Shown: piece after piece, positions 9,745 through 17,735 of the stretch
Layout of the letters: the number at the start of each line of letters is the position of its first letter
Position numbering within the stretch: the stretch's first letter is position 1
Assembly: GCA_900771995.1 (NCBI GenBank)
Contig: CAAGQC010000100.1
Span: forward strand, 1 to 64,000
Source: Lachnospiraceae bacterium
Lineage (GTDB): Bacteria > Bacillota > Clostridia > Lachnospirales > Lachnospiraceae
Reading direction: 5' to 3'
DNA: 64,000 bases
The notes under the pieces: model-generated
The model's input: the letters and a program-made list of their open reading frames with translations, nothing else
Told to the model about the DNA's origin: nothing
Database searches by the model: none
Translations under genes and position numbers: made by a program

Positions 9745-9774
9745 TAGTATGTGGAAATACAGGAGGAATTATGT
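9745..9774 (-). promoter_or_regulatory. Sigma-G-like promoter of spoVT
   Basis: On the minus strand ACATA (9770-9774), 18 bases, then CATACTA (9745-9751). This matches the known forespore sigma-G pattern (GHATR, 17-18 bases, CATAMTA) at all positions but one. It lies about 55 bases upstream of the spoVT start. Confidence 0.6.
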
Positions 9775-9947
9775 ATCTGCGTTTACTGAAAATGGATCCA
9801 TCTAATTCTTGCTACTGCAGTATCGAAACTTTTCATGATAAAACAACGGATTCCGGGCTTTCATTTTCCGACAAATATTGTATATAATAGCTTTATATGC
9901 TGCAAGCCTGCTTGTCGCGAAATAATTTATGGGGAGAGTTTACATCT

Positions 9948-11321
9948 ATGAATCACAAAAATGAGAAAAGAAGTTCCTTTTCCGGGAAGATCGGCTTCGT
10001 CCTGTCGGCCGCCGGGGCATCGGTAGGTCTGGGCAATATCTGGCGTTTTCCCTATCTGGCAGCCAAATACGGCGGCGGCATCTTCCTGCTCATCTACATC
10101 ATCCTGGCTCTGACCTTCGGTTATACCATGATCGTGGCGGAGACTTCTCTGGGGCGTATGACGGGCAAAAGCCCCGTAGGCGCTTTCCACAGCTTCGGAA
10201 AATCCAAGTGGCTGTCCTTCGGCGGATGGATCAATGCCATCATTCCCATTCTGATCGTACCCTATTATTCCGTTATCGGCGGATGGGTCATCAAATATCT
10301 TGTGGAATATATCAAAGGACATGGACATGCTCTGGCGGAGGACGGTTATTTCTCCACCTTTATCTCCAACGGTGTCTCCACAGAACTCTGCTTCGCGGTA
10401 TTCACCCTGTGTACTCTGGGGATCATCTACGCCGGAGTGCGTAACGGCATCGAACGGGTATCCCGCATTATGATGCCGATCCTGGTGGTTTTATCCATTA
10501 TCATTACGCTCTATTCCGTCACCAGACCGGGAGCCCTGAGCGGTGTGAAATATTTCCTGATCCCGAATCCCGCGAATTTCTCCTGGATGACCGTGGTGAC
10601 GGCCATGGGGCAGATGTTCTACTCCCTGTCCATTGCCATGGGTATTCTCATCACCTTCGGCTCTTATATGAAAAAAGATGTCTCCATTGAAGGTTCCACG
10701 AAAAATGTGGAGATCTTCGATACCGCCATTGCCATTATGGCGGGCTTAATGATCATCCCCGCGGTATTTGCCTTCTCCGGCGGAGATCCCGATACCCTGC
10801 AGGCCGGACCTGCCCTGATGTTCATTACGATTCCCAAGGTCTTCGACAGCATGGGAATGGGTACCTTCGTCGGTGTCCTGTTCTTCCTTCTGGTGCTGTT
10901 CGCCGCCATGACCAGTTCCATCGCGCTGACCGAAAGCGCCGTGTCCACCTTCGAAGATGAGCTTGGCTGGGGACGAAAGAAATCCACCGTCATCATGGGC
11001 GTGATCATGCTGGCACTGGGAAGTCTGTCTTCTCTGGGTTACGGCCCTCTGGCCGCCGTGAAGATCATCGGCATGCAGTTCCTGGATTTCTTTGATTTCC
11101 TGACCAACTCTGTGATGATGCCCATCGCAGCCATCACCATCTGTCTGCTGGTATCCCGCGTCATCGGGGTAAAGGCTGTGGAGGAAGAGGTGATGCACGG
11201 GGAAGCTGCTTTCCGCCGCAAGAAGATCTTCAACTTCATGATCAAATATCTGTGCCCGGTATTCGCCGCCATCATTCTGGCAAGTTCCGTAGCCAATGCC
11301 TTCGGATGGATCAAAATGTAA
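9948..11321 (+). CDS. Sodium-dependent NSS/SNF family amino acid transporter
   Basis: Secondary transporter of the neurotransmitter:sodium symporter family, importing an amino acid or related amine with Na+. It has 457 residues and 11-12 hydrophobic helices. The signature GAS-VGLGNIWRFPYLAAKYGG near residues 20-40 forms the unwound first helix with the sodium and substrate sites. The start at 9948 is chosen because GGGGAGAG precedes it; an upstream in-frame ATG at 9897 lacks a ribosome site. A TATAAT at 9883-9888 may be its -10, without a clear -35. Its last 11 bases overlap the convergent ABC exporter gene. Substrate cannot be told from sequence. Confidence 0.88.
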   Translation: MNHKNEKRSSFSGKIGFVLSAAGASVGLGNIWRFPYLAAKYGGGIFLLIYIILALTFGYTMIVAETSLGRMTGKSPVGAFHSFGKSKWLSFGGWINAIIPILIVPYYSVIGGWVIKYLVEYIKGHGHALAEDGYFSTFISNGVSTELCFAVFTLCTLGIIYAGVRNGIERVSRIMMPILVVLSIIITLYSVTRPGALSGVKYFLIPNPANFSWMTVVTAMGQMFYSLSIAMGILITFGSYMKKDVSIEGSTKNVEIFDTAIAIMAGLMIIPAVFAFSGGDPDTLQAGPALMFITIPKVFDSMGMGTFVGVLFFLLVLFAAMTSSIALTESAVSTFEDELGWGRKKSTVIMGVIMLALGSLSSLGYGPLAAVKIIGMQFLDFFDFLTNSVMMPIAAITICLLVSRVIGVKAVEEEVMHGEAAFRRKKIFNFMIKYLCPVFAAIILASSVANAFGWIKM

Positions 11322-12984
11322 TCACTCGTCCCGTCTCCGCATTCACTCTATGCGAAATCGAGATTACCGTTCTTCCTTCGGAGGCTCGTTTCAGTGCCTG
11401 CAGCACTTCTTCCTCCGTCTGGGCATCCAGATTCGCTGTGATCTCATCCAGCAGAAGCAGCTTTGGCTTCGCCACAGCGGCTCTGGCAATGGACAATAAC
11501 TGCCACTGTCCCTGAGAAAAGATCTCCGGAGTACAGGGTGTATCATATCCTTTTTCCAGCTGCTCGATCGTGGCATCCAGCCCGGCGATCTTCGCCGCTT
11601 CCCGGACATCTTCCAGCGTAAAGCGATCATCATACAGAGTGATCTGGTCTCTGACCGTACCGGGCACTCTGTGGAAGGTCTGCTCCACATAGCCGTACAG
11701 ACTGCGCTTCTCATTCTCCGGAATATCGAAGGCCTCTCTGCCCTGAATCAGTACTTTTCCCGCTCCCGGCTGATACAGCCCCAACAACAGCTTGAAGATC
11801 GTACTCTTACCGGCACCGGTTCTGCCCGACAGAGTGACCTGTTCTCCGGGATACACCTGGAAGCTTAAATTCTGCAGGATTTTCCGGCTGTCATCCTCAT
11901 AGCCAAAGGTCACATCCCGCAATTCCACAAACGGTGTCTCCTTCGCTGTGGCCACCGGTGTCTCCAACTTCTGCTCTCTCTCCGGCAGTTCCTCCAGTGC
12001 ATAGAATTCATTGATCCGGTGCACACCCGCAATGGCGGACTGGATGGTCTGGATCTCCATTCCCAGGCTCTCCACCGGGGTGAATATCTGGGAGATATAG
12101 TTGATCACCGCTACCGCCGTACCGGCTGACATACCGAACAGTGTCAGCACTTTCGCATTGCCGGAAGCGGAGAACAGCATGATCACTGCCACCACGATGG
12201 CATTCAGGATCAGGATCACCGGGGAGTAGATGGCATCATAGAAATTCGTCTTTTCCACGGCACGGTAACTGTCTGCGATACATTCATCATACCGCTTCGC
12301 CATATAGCGCTCTTTTCCCAGATTATGGATCGTCCGGATATTGTGCAGTGTTTCCGGCACATGACCGGATGCTTTTCCTACCGCGCTGCGGTTCTCGATC
12401 TGGGCCTTCAGCATATTCTTCTGCACCGTCCGGGTGAACCAGTACAGGAAAGGAAGGATCACCAGAAGCACAATGGCCAGTCCTCTGTTCTTCAGCCAGA
12501 TCACCGCCAGAATGCTCAGGATCTTGCAGGCATCCGTAAACATACTGATGATACCGGAGGTAAACAGGTTCTCCACAGTATCCACATCGCCCACGAACCG
12601 GGAGACAATGGTACCGGGCTCCTGCTTCGTCAGTTCTCCTGCCGTCAGGCTGGTATATTTATCCATCAGACTGCTGCGCAGCGCATGGGTGATCTTCTGA
12701 CCGAATACGGTCAACAGTCCCTCTCTGACGCTCTCCGTCAGCCCCGTGAGGACCGTAAAGGCAAAATACAGTACGACCATCACTACCGGAACCGCAGTTC
12801 CTGTGGTGATGGTATCCACGATGCTTCCCAGGATCCAGGGGGGCAGCAGGGCCGTCACGATGGCGCCCACCACAGCCAGCACGATTCCCAGTGACAGCCC
12901 GATATAGCCTGTCACCGTCTGCAGGATCACGCTGCGGACATTTCTTGCATTCTGTTTCTTTTGCATCTGCTTACTTTGCTGCAT
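11311..12984 (-). CDS. ABC exporter half-transporter, subunit B
   Basis: Fused membrane and nucleotide-binding half-transporter of 557 residues: six membrane helices in the first 300 residues, then an ATPase with Walker A GRTGAGKS, Walker B LLLLLDEITANLD with the catalytic glutamate, and H-loop SISHR. The signature is degenerate (FSQGQ instead of LSGGQ). The protein ends only about 11 residues after the H-loop, shorter than most exporters, though similar short tails occur in this clostridial subgroup. The start at 12984 has GGAGGGAGG upstream and overlaps the partner's end by 14 bases, indicating translational coupling. Substrate unknown. Confidence 0.87.
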   Translation of the reverse strand: MQQSKQMQKKQNARNVRSVILQTVTGYIGLSLGIVLAVVGAIVTALLPPWILGSIVDTITTGTAVPVVMVVLYFAFTVLTGLTESVREGLLTVFGQKITHALRSSLMDKYTSLTAGELTKQEPGTIVSRFVGDVDTVENLFTSGIISMFTDACKILSILAVIWLKNRGLAIVLLVILPFLYWFTRTVQKNMLKAQIENRSAVGKASGHVPETLHNIRTIHNLGKERYMAKRYDECIADSYRAVEKTNFYDAIYSPVILILNAIVVAVIMLFSASGNAKVLTLFGMSAGTAVAVINYISQIFTPVESLGMEIQTIQSAIAGVHRINEFYALEELPEREQKLETPVATAKETPFVELRDVTFGYEDDSRKILQNLSFQVYPGEQVTLSGRTGAGKSTIFKLLLGLYQPGAGKVLIQGREAFDIPENEKRSLYGYVEQTFHRVPGTVRDQITLYDDRFTLEDVREAAKIAGLDATIEQLEKGYDTPCTPEIFSQGQWQLLSIARAAVAKPKLLLLDEITANLDAQTEEEVLQALKRASEGRTVISISHRVNAETGRVITF

Positions 12985-14746
12985 GGTTCTGACCTCCCTC
13001 CTGTGTATTCTGCGCATCGGCGCCGTCCGCCTGTGCCTCATACAGTCTCGCATACTCCGGGAACTTCTCCAGGATCTGCTCATGGGTTCCCGCAGTCACT
13101 TTTCCGTCCTCCATCCACAGCACCTGATCCATCTCGGGGAACAGGTAAAGTCTGTGGGACAGCAGGATCACGATGCTGTCCGCCGCTGTTTTTCGCAGAT
13201 TGGCGAAGACCTCTTCCTCCGTCTTGCGGTCCAGTGCGGAGAAAGGATCATCCAGGATCAGGATCGGGCGCTTATGACACAGGGTTCTGGCCAGTGCCAG
13301 ACGTTGGGCCTGACCACCGGAAAGCCGGACACCGCCGTTTCCAACGATGGTATCCATGCCGTCCTCCATCTCTGCCACCTCGCCGTCGAAGCAGACAGCT
13401 TTCAGATACTTCTCCGGATCGGCATCATCCCCCAGCAGCACATTGTTGCGGACACTGTCATTGAACAGTTCCGGATCATGTCCCAGATAGCCCACCATGC
13501 CGCAGCGCTCCGGTTTCGTCATCTCCGATAATTCTTTTCCGTGGAAACGGATCCGGCCCGTATAAGGGTATTCACACAGGAAAGTCTTGCCCAGCGTGGA
13601 CTTACCACAGGCCACCGCCCCGGTGACACCGATGATCTGGCCGGGGGATGCTAACAGATTGAAGTCCTCATAGATCTTCTCTCCGCCGGGATAAGCGAAG
13701 CTGACATCCGATACTTCCAGCACCCCGGAGGACTGCATCTTTACTGTATCGTCATAGGTTTCTTCCTTCATCAGCGGTTTGATACGCTTCCAGGACACCT
13801 GTGCCTTATGTACCGCATTGAACAGCTTCGCCGCACTGGAAGACTTCACGGCAAGCTTTGAAAAGCAGGCCAAAAATGTGGTAAAAGCAGCCACATCCCA
13901 TGCTTTCCAGCCGATGCCCAGCACATTTCTGCTGCCGAAATAAAGGATAAACAGCACGCCAGTCATAGACAGGATCCGGTACAGCGGCGGAAATGCCGTG
14001 CTCCAGATATTGGCTCTGACTGCGGATCTCTCATAGGCAGTCAGATTCTCCTCATAGGCCTGCTGCCGCTCCTCCTCACAGCCGTACACCCGGTAGGTCA
14101 CCGCATTGGTGGCCCGGTCCAGCGTCGCTGCACTCAAAGCCCCGGACTGTTCCTTATACGCAGCCCCGGTGCGCTGTACATTGCGCTTCATCTTCTCCGC
14201 CACTACGAAGGACAGAGGCGGGAACAGGATGCTTAAGATGGCCAGCCGCCAGTCGTAGAAAAGCAGCATCACCGCATAGGCCGCCAGTGCCACACCGGTA
14301 TCGAAGACCTCGGTAGTGAACTTCCGCATACCTTCCACACAGTCATCCACATCGAGGACCGCCTTGGTCATCACATTTCCGGCGCCCTCTTCCTCCAGTT
14401 CCGCCCGGCTCTTGTGAACGAGGCTGTCGTAAAGAGTCTCTTTCATATCTTTGTTTATATTATTGGCAAACCGCCGCACGTAGAAACGCTTGAAATAACG
14501 GGAAGCCTGCACAACGGCAATGGATACCACATACGCGATCACCAGCACCAGCATATCCCGGTATCCGGCATTGCCCCCCAGAATATCCACCAGACATCCC
14601 GTCATCCGGCCTTCAAACCATGGTCCCGCCAGAAGCCCCAGATTGTAGATCAGTCCGGAGACCGTTACCGCCAGAAGTACCGGCCACTGGGCTTTGAAAT
14701 AATACAGAATCTGATCTTTTTTTGCTGCATTAGATTTCTGTTTCAT
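12971..14746 (-). CDS. ABC exporter half-transporter, subunit A
   Basis: Partner of the downstream half-transporter, 591 residues. Six membrane helices precede an ATPase domain with Walker A GAVACGKS near residue 375-382, canonical signature LSGGQAQR, and Walker B LILDDPFSALD in which Asp replaces the catalytic Glu. Together with FSQGQ in the partner this gives the asymmetric ATP sites known in heterodimeric exporters (TM287/288, BmrCD): the Asp-containing site pairs with the degenerate signature. The start at 14746 is preferred because AAGGAG lies 9 bases upstream; an in-frame ATG at 14782 is a weaker alternative. Probable multidrug or peptide efflux; the substrate is not deducible. Confidence 0.88.
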   Translation of the reverse strand: MKQKSNAAKKDQILYYFKAQWPVLLAVTVSGLIYNLGLLAGPWFEGRMTGCLVDILGGNAGYRDMLVLVIAYVVSIAVVQASRYFKRFYVRRFANNINKDMKETLYDSLVHKSRAELEEEGAGNVMTKAVLDVDDCVEGMRKFTTEVFDTGVALAAYAVMLLFYDWRLAILSILFPPLSFVVAEKMKRNVQRTGAAYKEQSGALSAATLDRATNAVTYRVYGCEEERQQAYEENLTAYERSAVRANIWSTAFPPLYRILSMTGVLFILYFGSRNVLGIGWKAWDVAAFTTFLACFSKLAVKSSSAAKLFNAVHKAQVSWKRIKPLMKEETYDDTVKMQSSGVLEVSDVSFAYPGGEKIYEDFNLLASPGQIIGVTGAVACGKSTLGKTFLCEYPYTGRIRFHGKELSEMTKPERCGMVGYLGHDPELFNDSVRNNVLLGDDADPEKYLKAVCFDGEVAEMEDGMDTIVGNGGVRLSGGQAQRLALARTLCHKRPILILDDPFSALDRKTEEEVFANLRKTAADSIVILLSHRLYLFPEMDQVLWMEDGKVTAGTHEQILEKFPEYARLYEAQADGADAQNTQEGGQNHAAK

Positions 14747-14816
14747 CCTCTTTTGCTCCTTCTTCCACGTGCTTTGCCCCATTGGTAAATTCTTGCCTCT
14801 TTCCGCAGCACTACAT

Positions 14817-14861
14817 AAAAAGATGTACTATCCTCTAATTTAGATAATAGTACATCTTTTT
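14817..14861 (-). terminator. Terminator after metF (perfect 15-bp hairpin)
   Basis: Arms AAAAAGATGTACTAT (14817-14831) and the exact complement (14847-14861) enclose a 15-base loop. It begins about 28 bases past the metF stop and ends in a T run on the minus strand. Its perfect symmetry also allows a regulator operator for the exporter genes downstream, but position and T run favour termination. Confidence 0.75.
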
Positions 14862-14888
14862 CGTCTGTCAATGTATTTGATCACTATC

Positions 14889-15758
14889 TCAGGCTTTCAA
14901 TATCTCCGACAAATTCCTCTGGATTCCCGCTGCCACATCCGGTTTATTCATGGAATAGACATGAACGTGTTTCACACCGTTGGCCAGCAGATCGATGATC
15001 TGATCCGTGGCGTAGGCGATCCCGGCCTGTTTCATGGCTTCTGGATTGTCTCCGAAACGATCCACGATATTTTTAAAGCGCTCCGGCACATTACAGCCGG
15101 ACAGCTTCACGGCATTTTTCACCTGTACGCCGCGGGTGATGGGCATGATCCCCGGAATGATGGGGACTGTGATACCAGCCTCGCGCACACGATACATGAA
15201 GTTGAAGAAAATATTGTTGTCAAAAAACATCTGTGTTGTCAGGTACTCACATCCGGCATCCACCTTCTCCTTTAATCCCTGAATATCCGCATTCTTATTG
15301 GCAGAATCGGGATGTACCTCCGGGTAGCAGGCACCGCCCACACAGAAATCCCCGTTTTCTTTGATAAAACGCACCAGATCCGATGCATGGGAAAAATCCA
15401 GGAACACCTCTCCCTCATAATCCTTCGGCAGGTCGCCCCGCAGTGCCAGAATATTTTCAATGCCTGCCGTCTTCATCTCCGCCAGAGCCGCGCTGATGCT
15501 GTCGCGGTCAGCACAGACACAGGTCAGATGTGCCACGGTGGGAACTTCGTACTTTTTCTGGATCTCCTGTGCCAGCGCGATGGTATGTCCCTTGGTACTT
15601 CCACCGGCGCCGTAGGTCACGCTCATGTAGGCCGGCTGTAATGCTGCGATCCCTAAGGCCGCTGCCTCTACGTTTTCGAAATCCGTGCTTTTCTTCGGAG
15701 GAAACACCTCGAAAGAAATCGTTGCGGTATCTTTGTTTAAAACGTCTCTGATCTTCAT
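14889..15758 (-). CDS. metF: Methylenetetrahydrofolate reductase
   Basis: Flavoprotein that reduces 5,10-methylene-THF to 5-methyl-THF for methionine synthesis or, in acetogens, the Wood-Ljungdahl methyl branch. The 289 residues begin MKIRDVLNKDTATISFEVFP, with the conserved FEVFPPK, VTYGAGGSTKG and LALRGDLP segments of the TIM barrel. The start at 15758 fits the family; a GTG at 15797 would overlap the upstream stop (GTGA) but adds an unsupported tail. It is the last gene of a four-gene operon and ends before a perfect hairpin. No acetogenic partner gene is nearby, so a biosynthetic role is the simpler reading. Confidence 0.94.
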   Translation of the reverse strand: MKIRDVLNKDTATISFEVFPPKKSTDFENVEAAALGIAALQPAYMSVTYGAGGSTKGHTIALAQEIQKKYEVPTVAHLTCVCADRDSISAALAEMKTAGIENILALRGDLPKDYEGEVFLDFSHASDLVRFIKENGDFCVGGACYPEVHPDSANKNADIQGLKEKVDAGCEYLTTQMFFDNNIFFNFMYRVREAGITVPIIPGIMPITRGVQVKNAVKLSGCNVPERFKNIVDRFGDNPEAMKQAGIAYATDQIIDLLANGVKHVHVYSMNKPDVAAGIQRNLSEILKA

Positions 15759-15793
15759 GTTGGTCTTCGTATCCTTCCTTTTGTAATCCGTAA

Positions 15794-16531
15794 TCACCCT
15801 TTATTGTCCCGTAAAAAGATGGGCAGAAAATCCTGTTTTTCCTCTTCCGCGGTCTCACTCTCCGCGATGATATTCCGGATATTCTGCATCCGCTTATCCA
15901 GTGCCGCACTCTGCTGTGCACAGTCGTAGAGTTCGTCCTTTAAGAACTTCGCCTGGCTCTCCGGGATATTTTTCTTATATTGCAGCTTGTGTTCCAGGCT
16001 GGCCCAGAAATCCATGGCGATGGTGCGGAACTGCACCTCCACATAGACCAGCTTCTTCGTATTCTGTAAAAAGATCGGCACCTGCACGATCAGATGCAGG
16101 CTGCGATAGCCGCTCTCCTTGGGGTTCTTTATATAATCCTTGCGTTCGATCAGGGTGATATCATCCTGTCGTAAAAAGCTCTCCGCCAGTTCGTAAATAT
16201 CATCCGGAAACGAACAGATGACCCGGACTCCGGCGATGTCACGGATATTCTCTTCGATGCCTTCCAGCGTCATGGGGATATTTTTCCGGCGGATCTTCCG
16301 CAGGATGCTGTCGTAGGACTTCACTCTGGTCTTGATGCCCTCAATGGGATTGCGGTCATATTCCAGAGAATACTCCTGATTCAATACCTTGAATTTCGTC
16401 TCTACCTCCATGATCGCACACTGATAATAAGACATCAGTTCATCCATGGGGCGCTTGTTCTTCTCGATAAGATCCAGGAACTGGTCTGAGAGTAAATGCT
16501 GTTTAAAAAATCTGCCTCTGATGGTATCCAT
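15794..16531 (-). CDS. Small alarmone synthetase, RelQ-like
   Basis: Single-domain (p)ppGpp synthetase of 245 residues, lacking the hydrolase and regulatory domains of RelA. The RelA/SpoT synthetase core is visible: GIKTRVKSYDSILRKI (substrate-binding region), DIAGVRVICSF, RKDYIKNPKESGYRSLHL, and VEVQFRTIAMDFWASLEHKL. It would make ppGpp or pppGpp from ATP and GDP or GTP in the cytoplasm, with activity set mainly by expression. It lies 3 bases after the TIGR04076 gene and overlaps metF's possible upstream GTG start, so it is co-transcribed with vitamin B6 and folate genes. GAGGA precedes the ATG. Confidence 0.88.
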   Translation of the reverse strand: MDTIRGRFFKQHLLSDQFLDLIEKNKRPMDELMSYYQCAIMEVETKFKVLNQEYSLEYDRNPIEGIKTRVKSYDSILRKIRRKNIPMTLEGIEENIRDIAGVRVICSFPDDIYELAESFLRQDDITLIERKDYIKNPKESGYRSLHLIVQVPIFLQNTKKLVYVEVQFRTIAMDFWASLEHKLQYKKNIPESQAKFLKDELYDCAQQSAALDKRMQNIRNIIAESETAEEEKQDFLPIFLRDNKG

Positions 16532-16534
16532 TTT

Positions 16535-16801
16535 TTATTCCTCATCGATCCGTTCAATTTTAAATACATTCAGTGTATCCACATCGGGACAGGCGAACAC
16601 CGCTGTCCCCTTTTCATTGCCGGGAATCTCGCCGCCGTACCGTAAGATATCCACATAGGGAAATGCCACATGCATGGCCATAGGGCAGAGATTACCGCGT
16701 TCTGTATCAAAATCATAAGAATCCCCGATCTTATGCCCCCTGTGGCATCCCATCGGCCCTTTCCGGTCGATCAGCGTGATCCGGATCTTCGGTCTCTTCA
16801 T
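16535..16801 (-). CDS. TIGR04076-type small protein
   Basis: An 88-residue soluble protein. The pattern (K)IRITLIDRKG, CHRGHKIGDSYDF, a central CPMAMHVAFPYVDILRYGGE and a late FACPD matches my memory of the TIGR04076 family, common in Clostridia and without an assigned function. The conserved cysteines and histidines (CH-GH, C-P, C-P) could bind a metal. Its ATG overlaps the pyridoxamine kinase stop (ATGA), so it is translationally coupled to that gene. Role unknown. Confidence 0.7.
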   Translation of the reverse strand: MKRPKIRITLIDRKGPMGCHRGHKIGDSYDFDTERGNLCPMAMHVAFPYVDILRYGGEIPGNEKGTAVFACPDVDTLNVFKIERIDEE

Positions 16802-17625
16802 CGGTCCAACACCTCCAGACAGGTCTCCAGCGGAATGCCCTTGAACTTATCGACATTCTCCGCATTTTCCGCAATCATGGTACGGACAGCATCCATAGCT
16901 TTCTGTGTGGCAGCATGCAGGCCTTCTCCCGCCAGAATCTTTGCCATGAATATAGCGGAAAAAATATCTCCCGTGCCGGGGAATCGCACCGGAATCTCCT
17001 CAAAATCAATACGGAAATAGTTACCCTCTTTGTGGTCATAGCCTACTACAGCCTTTTTGTCTGAATTCCTGACAACAGCACTGGTGATTACCACTGATTT
17101 TGCTCCCAGAGCCCGCAGGGCATCGATTATTTTGTGATAGGCTTCCTCGCTGACACCTTCCGCCTCATAGGCTGTTCCGGTCAGATAGCAGGCTTCCGTA
17201 TAATTGGGTACGATGTAATCTGCCACGGAGACTAACTTTCGCATCAGTTCCACAGTCTCTTCCGACATTCCGTTATACAGCCTGCCGTCATCACCCATGA
17301 TCGGATCCGTAAACACGGTAACACCTTTTGCCGCATTTTTCTGGCAGAAATCCGTTACCATCTGGGTCTGCTCCTGGGATACGATAAAGCCTGTGGATAT
17401 GGCATCAAACCGGAAATCCAGTTCCTTCCATACCCCCAGAGTATTTTTCATATATTGCGTGGTATCCAGAATGTCAAACTTACCGTAATCCAACGTATTG
17501 GATACGATGGCCGTGGGCAGATTGTAGGTCTCGTATTTCAGATAGGACAATACCGGCAGCATCGCCGAAAGCGCCACCTTGCCATAGCCCGCCAGATCAT
17601 TGATCAGTAACACCTTTTTCGCCAT
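16798..17625 (-). CDS. pdxY: Pyridoxamine/pyridoxal kinase
   Basis: Ribokinase-superfamily enzyme that phosphorylates B6 vitamers for pyridoxal-phosphate salvage. The 275 residues start MAKKVLLINDLAGYGKVALS, with the family's VFTDPIMGDDGRLY near 160 and the anion hole VRFPGTGDIFSA near 237-247, in which GTGD carries the catalytic Asp. The start has AGGAG 8 bases upstream. First gene of the operon with the TIGR04076 gene, the alarmone synthetase and metF, with a good promoter at 17656-17684. The symbol is by family; pdxK is equally usable. Confidence 0.9.
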   Translation of the reverse strand: MAKKVLLINDLAGYGKVALSAMLPVLSYLKYETYNLPTAIVSNTLDYGKFDILDTTQYMKNTLGVWKELDFRFDAISTGFIVSQEQTQMVTDFCQKNAAKGVTVFTDPIMGDDGRLYNGMSEETVELMRKLVSVADYIVPNYTEACYLTGTAYEAEGVSEEAYHKIIDALRALGAKSVVITSAVVRNSDKKAVVGYDHKEGNYFRIDFEEIPVRFPGTGDIFSAIFMAKILAGEGLHAATQKAMDAVRTMIAENAENVDKFKGIPLETCLEVLDR

Positions 17626-17655
17626 TTGTTTTCTCCTGTGTGACTTTTTGGTTAT

Positions 17656-17684
17656 ATTATATACATTCTGTCAGCATCCTGCAA
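17656..17684 (-). promoter_or_regulatory. Promoter of the pdxY-metF operon
   Basis: On the minus strand TTGCAG (17679-17684), 17 bases, then perfect TATAAT (17656-17661), about 30 bases before the pyridoxamine kinase start. Confidence 0.65.
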
Positions 17685-17689
17685 TGTCG

Positions 17690-17719
17690 AAAAAACCGGC
17701 CATGTCCTAACACGGCCGG
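17690..17719 (-). terminator. Terminator of the yesMN transcript
   Basis: On the minus strand CCGGCCGTG and CATGGCCGG pair around TTAGGA, followed by TTTTTT. It begins 17 bases after the response-regulator stop. Confidence 0.88.
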
Positions 17720-17735
17720 GTCCTCTTTTCGAAAC

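Noticed and set aside
11305..11325. Sequencing error at the end of the ABC subunit B gene because of its short tail
   Set aside because: The H-loop is present and short tails are seen in related clostridial half-transporters. The stop lies in clean sequence overlapping the neighbour by only 11 bases.
14817..14861. Perfect 15-bp palindrome as an attachment or transposon end site
   Set aside because: No integrase, transposase or target duplication nearby; T run and position after metF fit a terminator.
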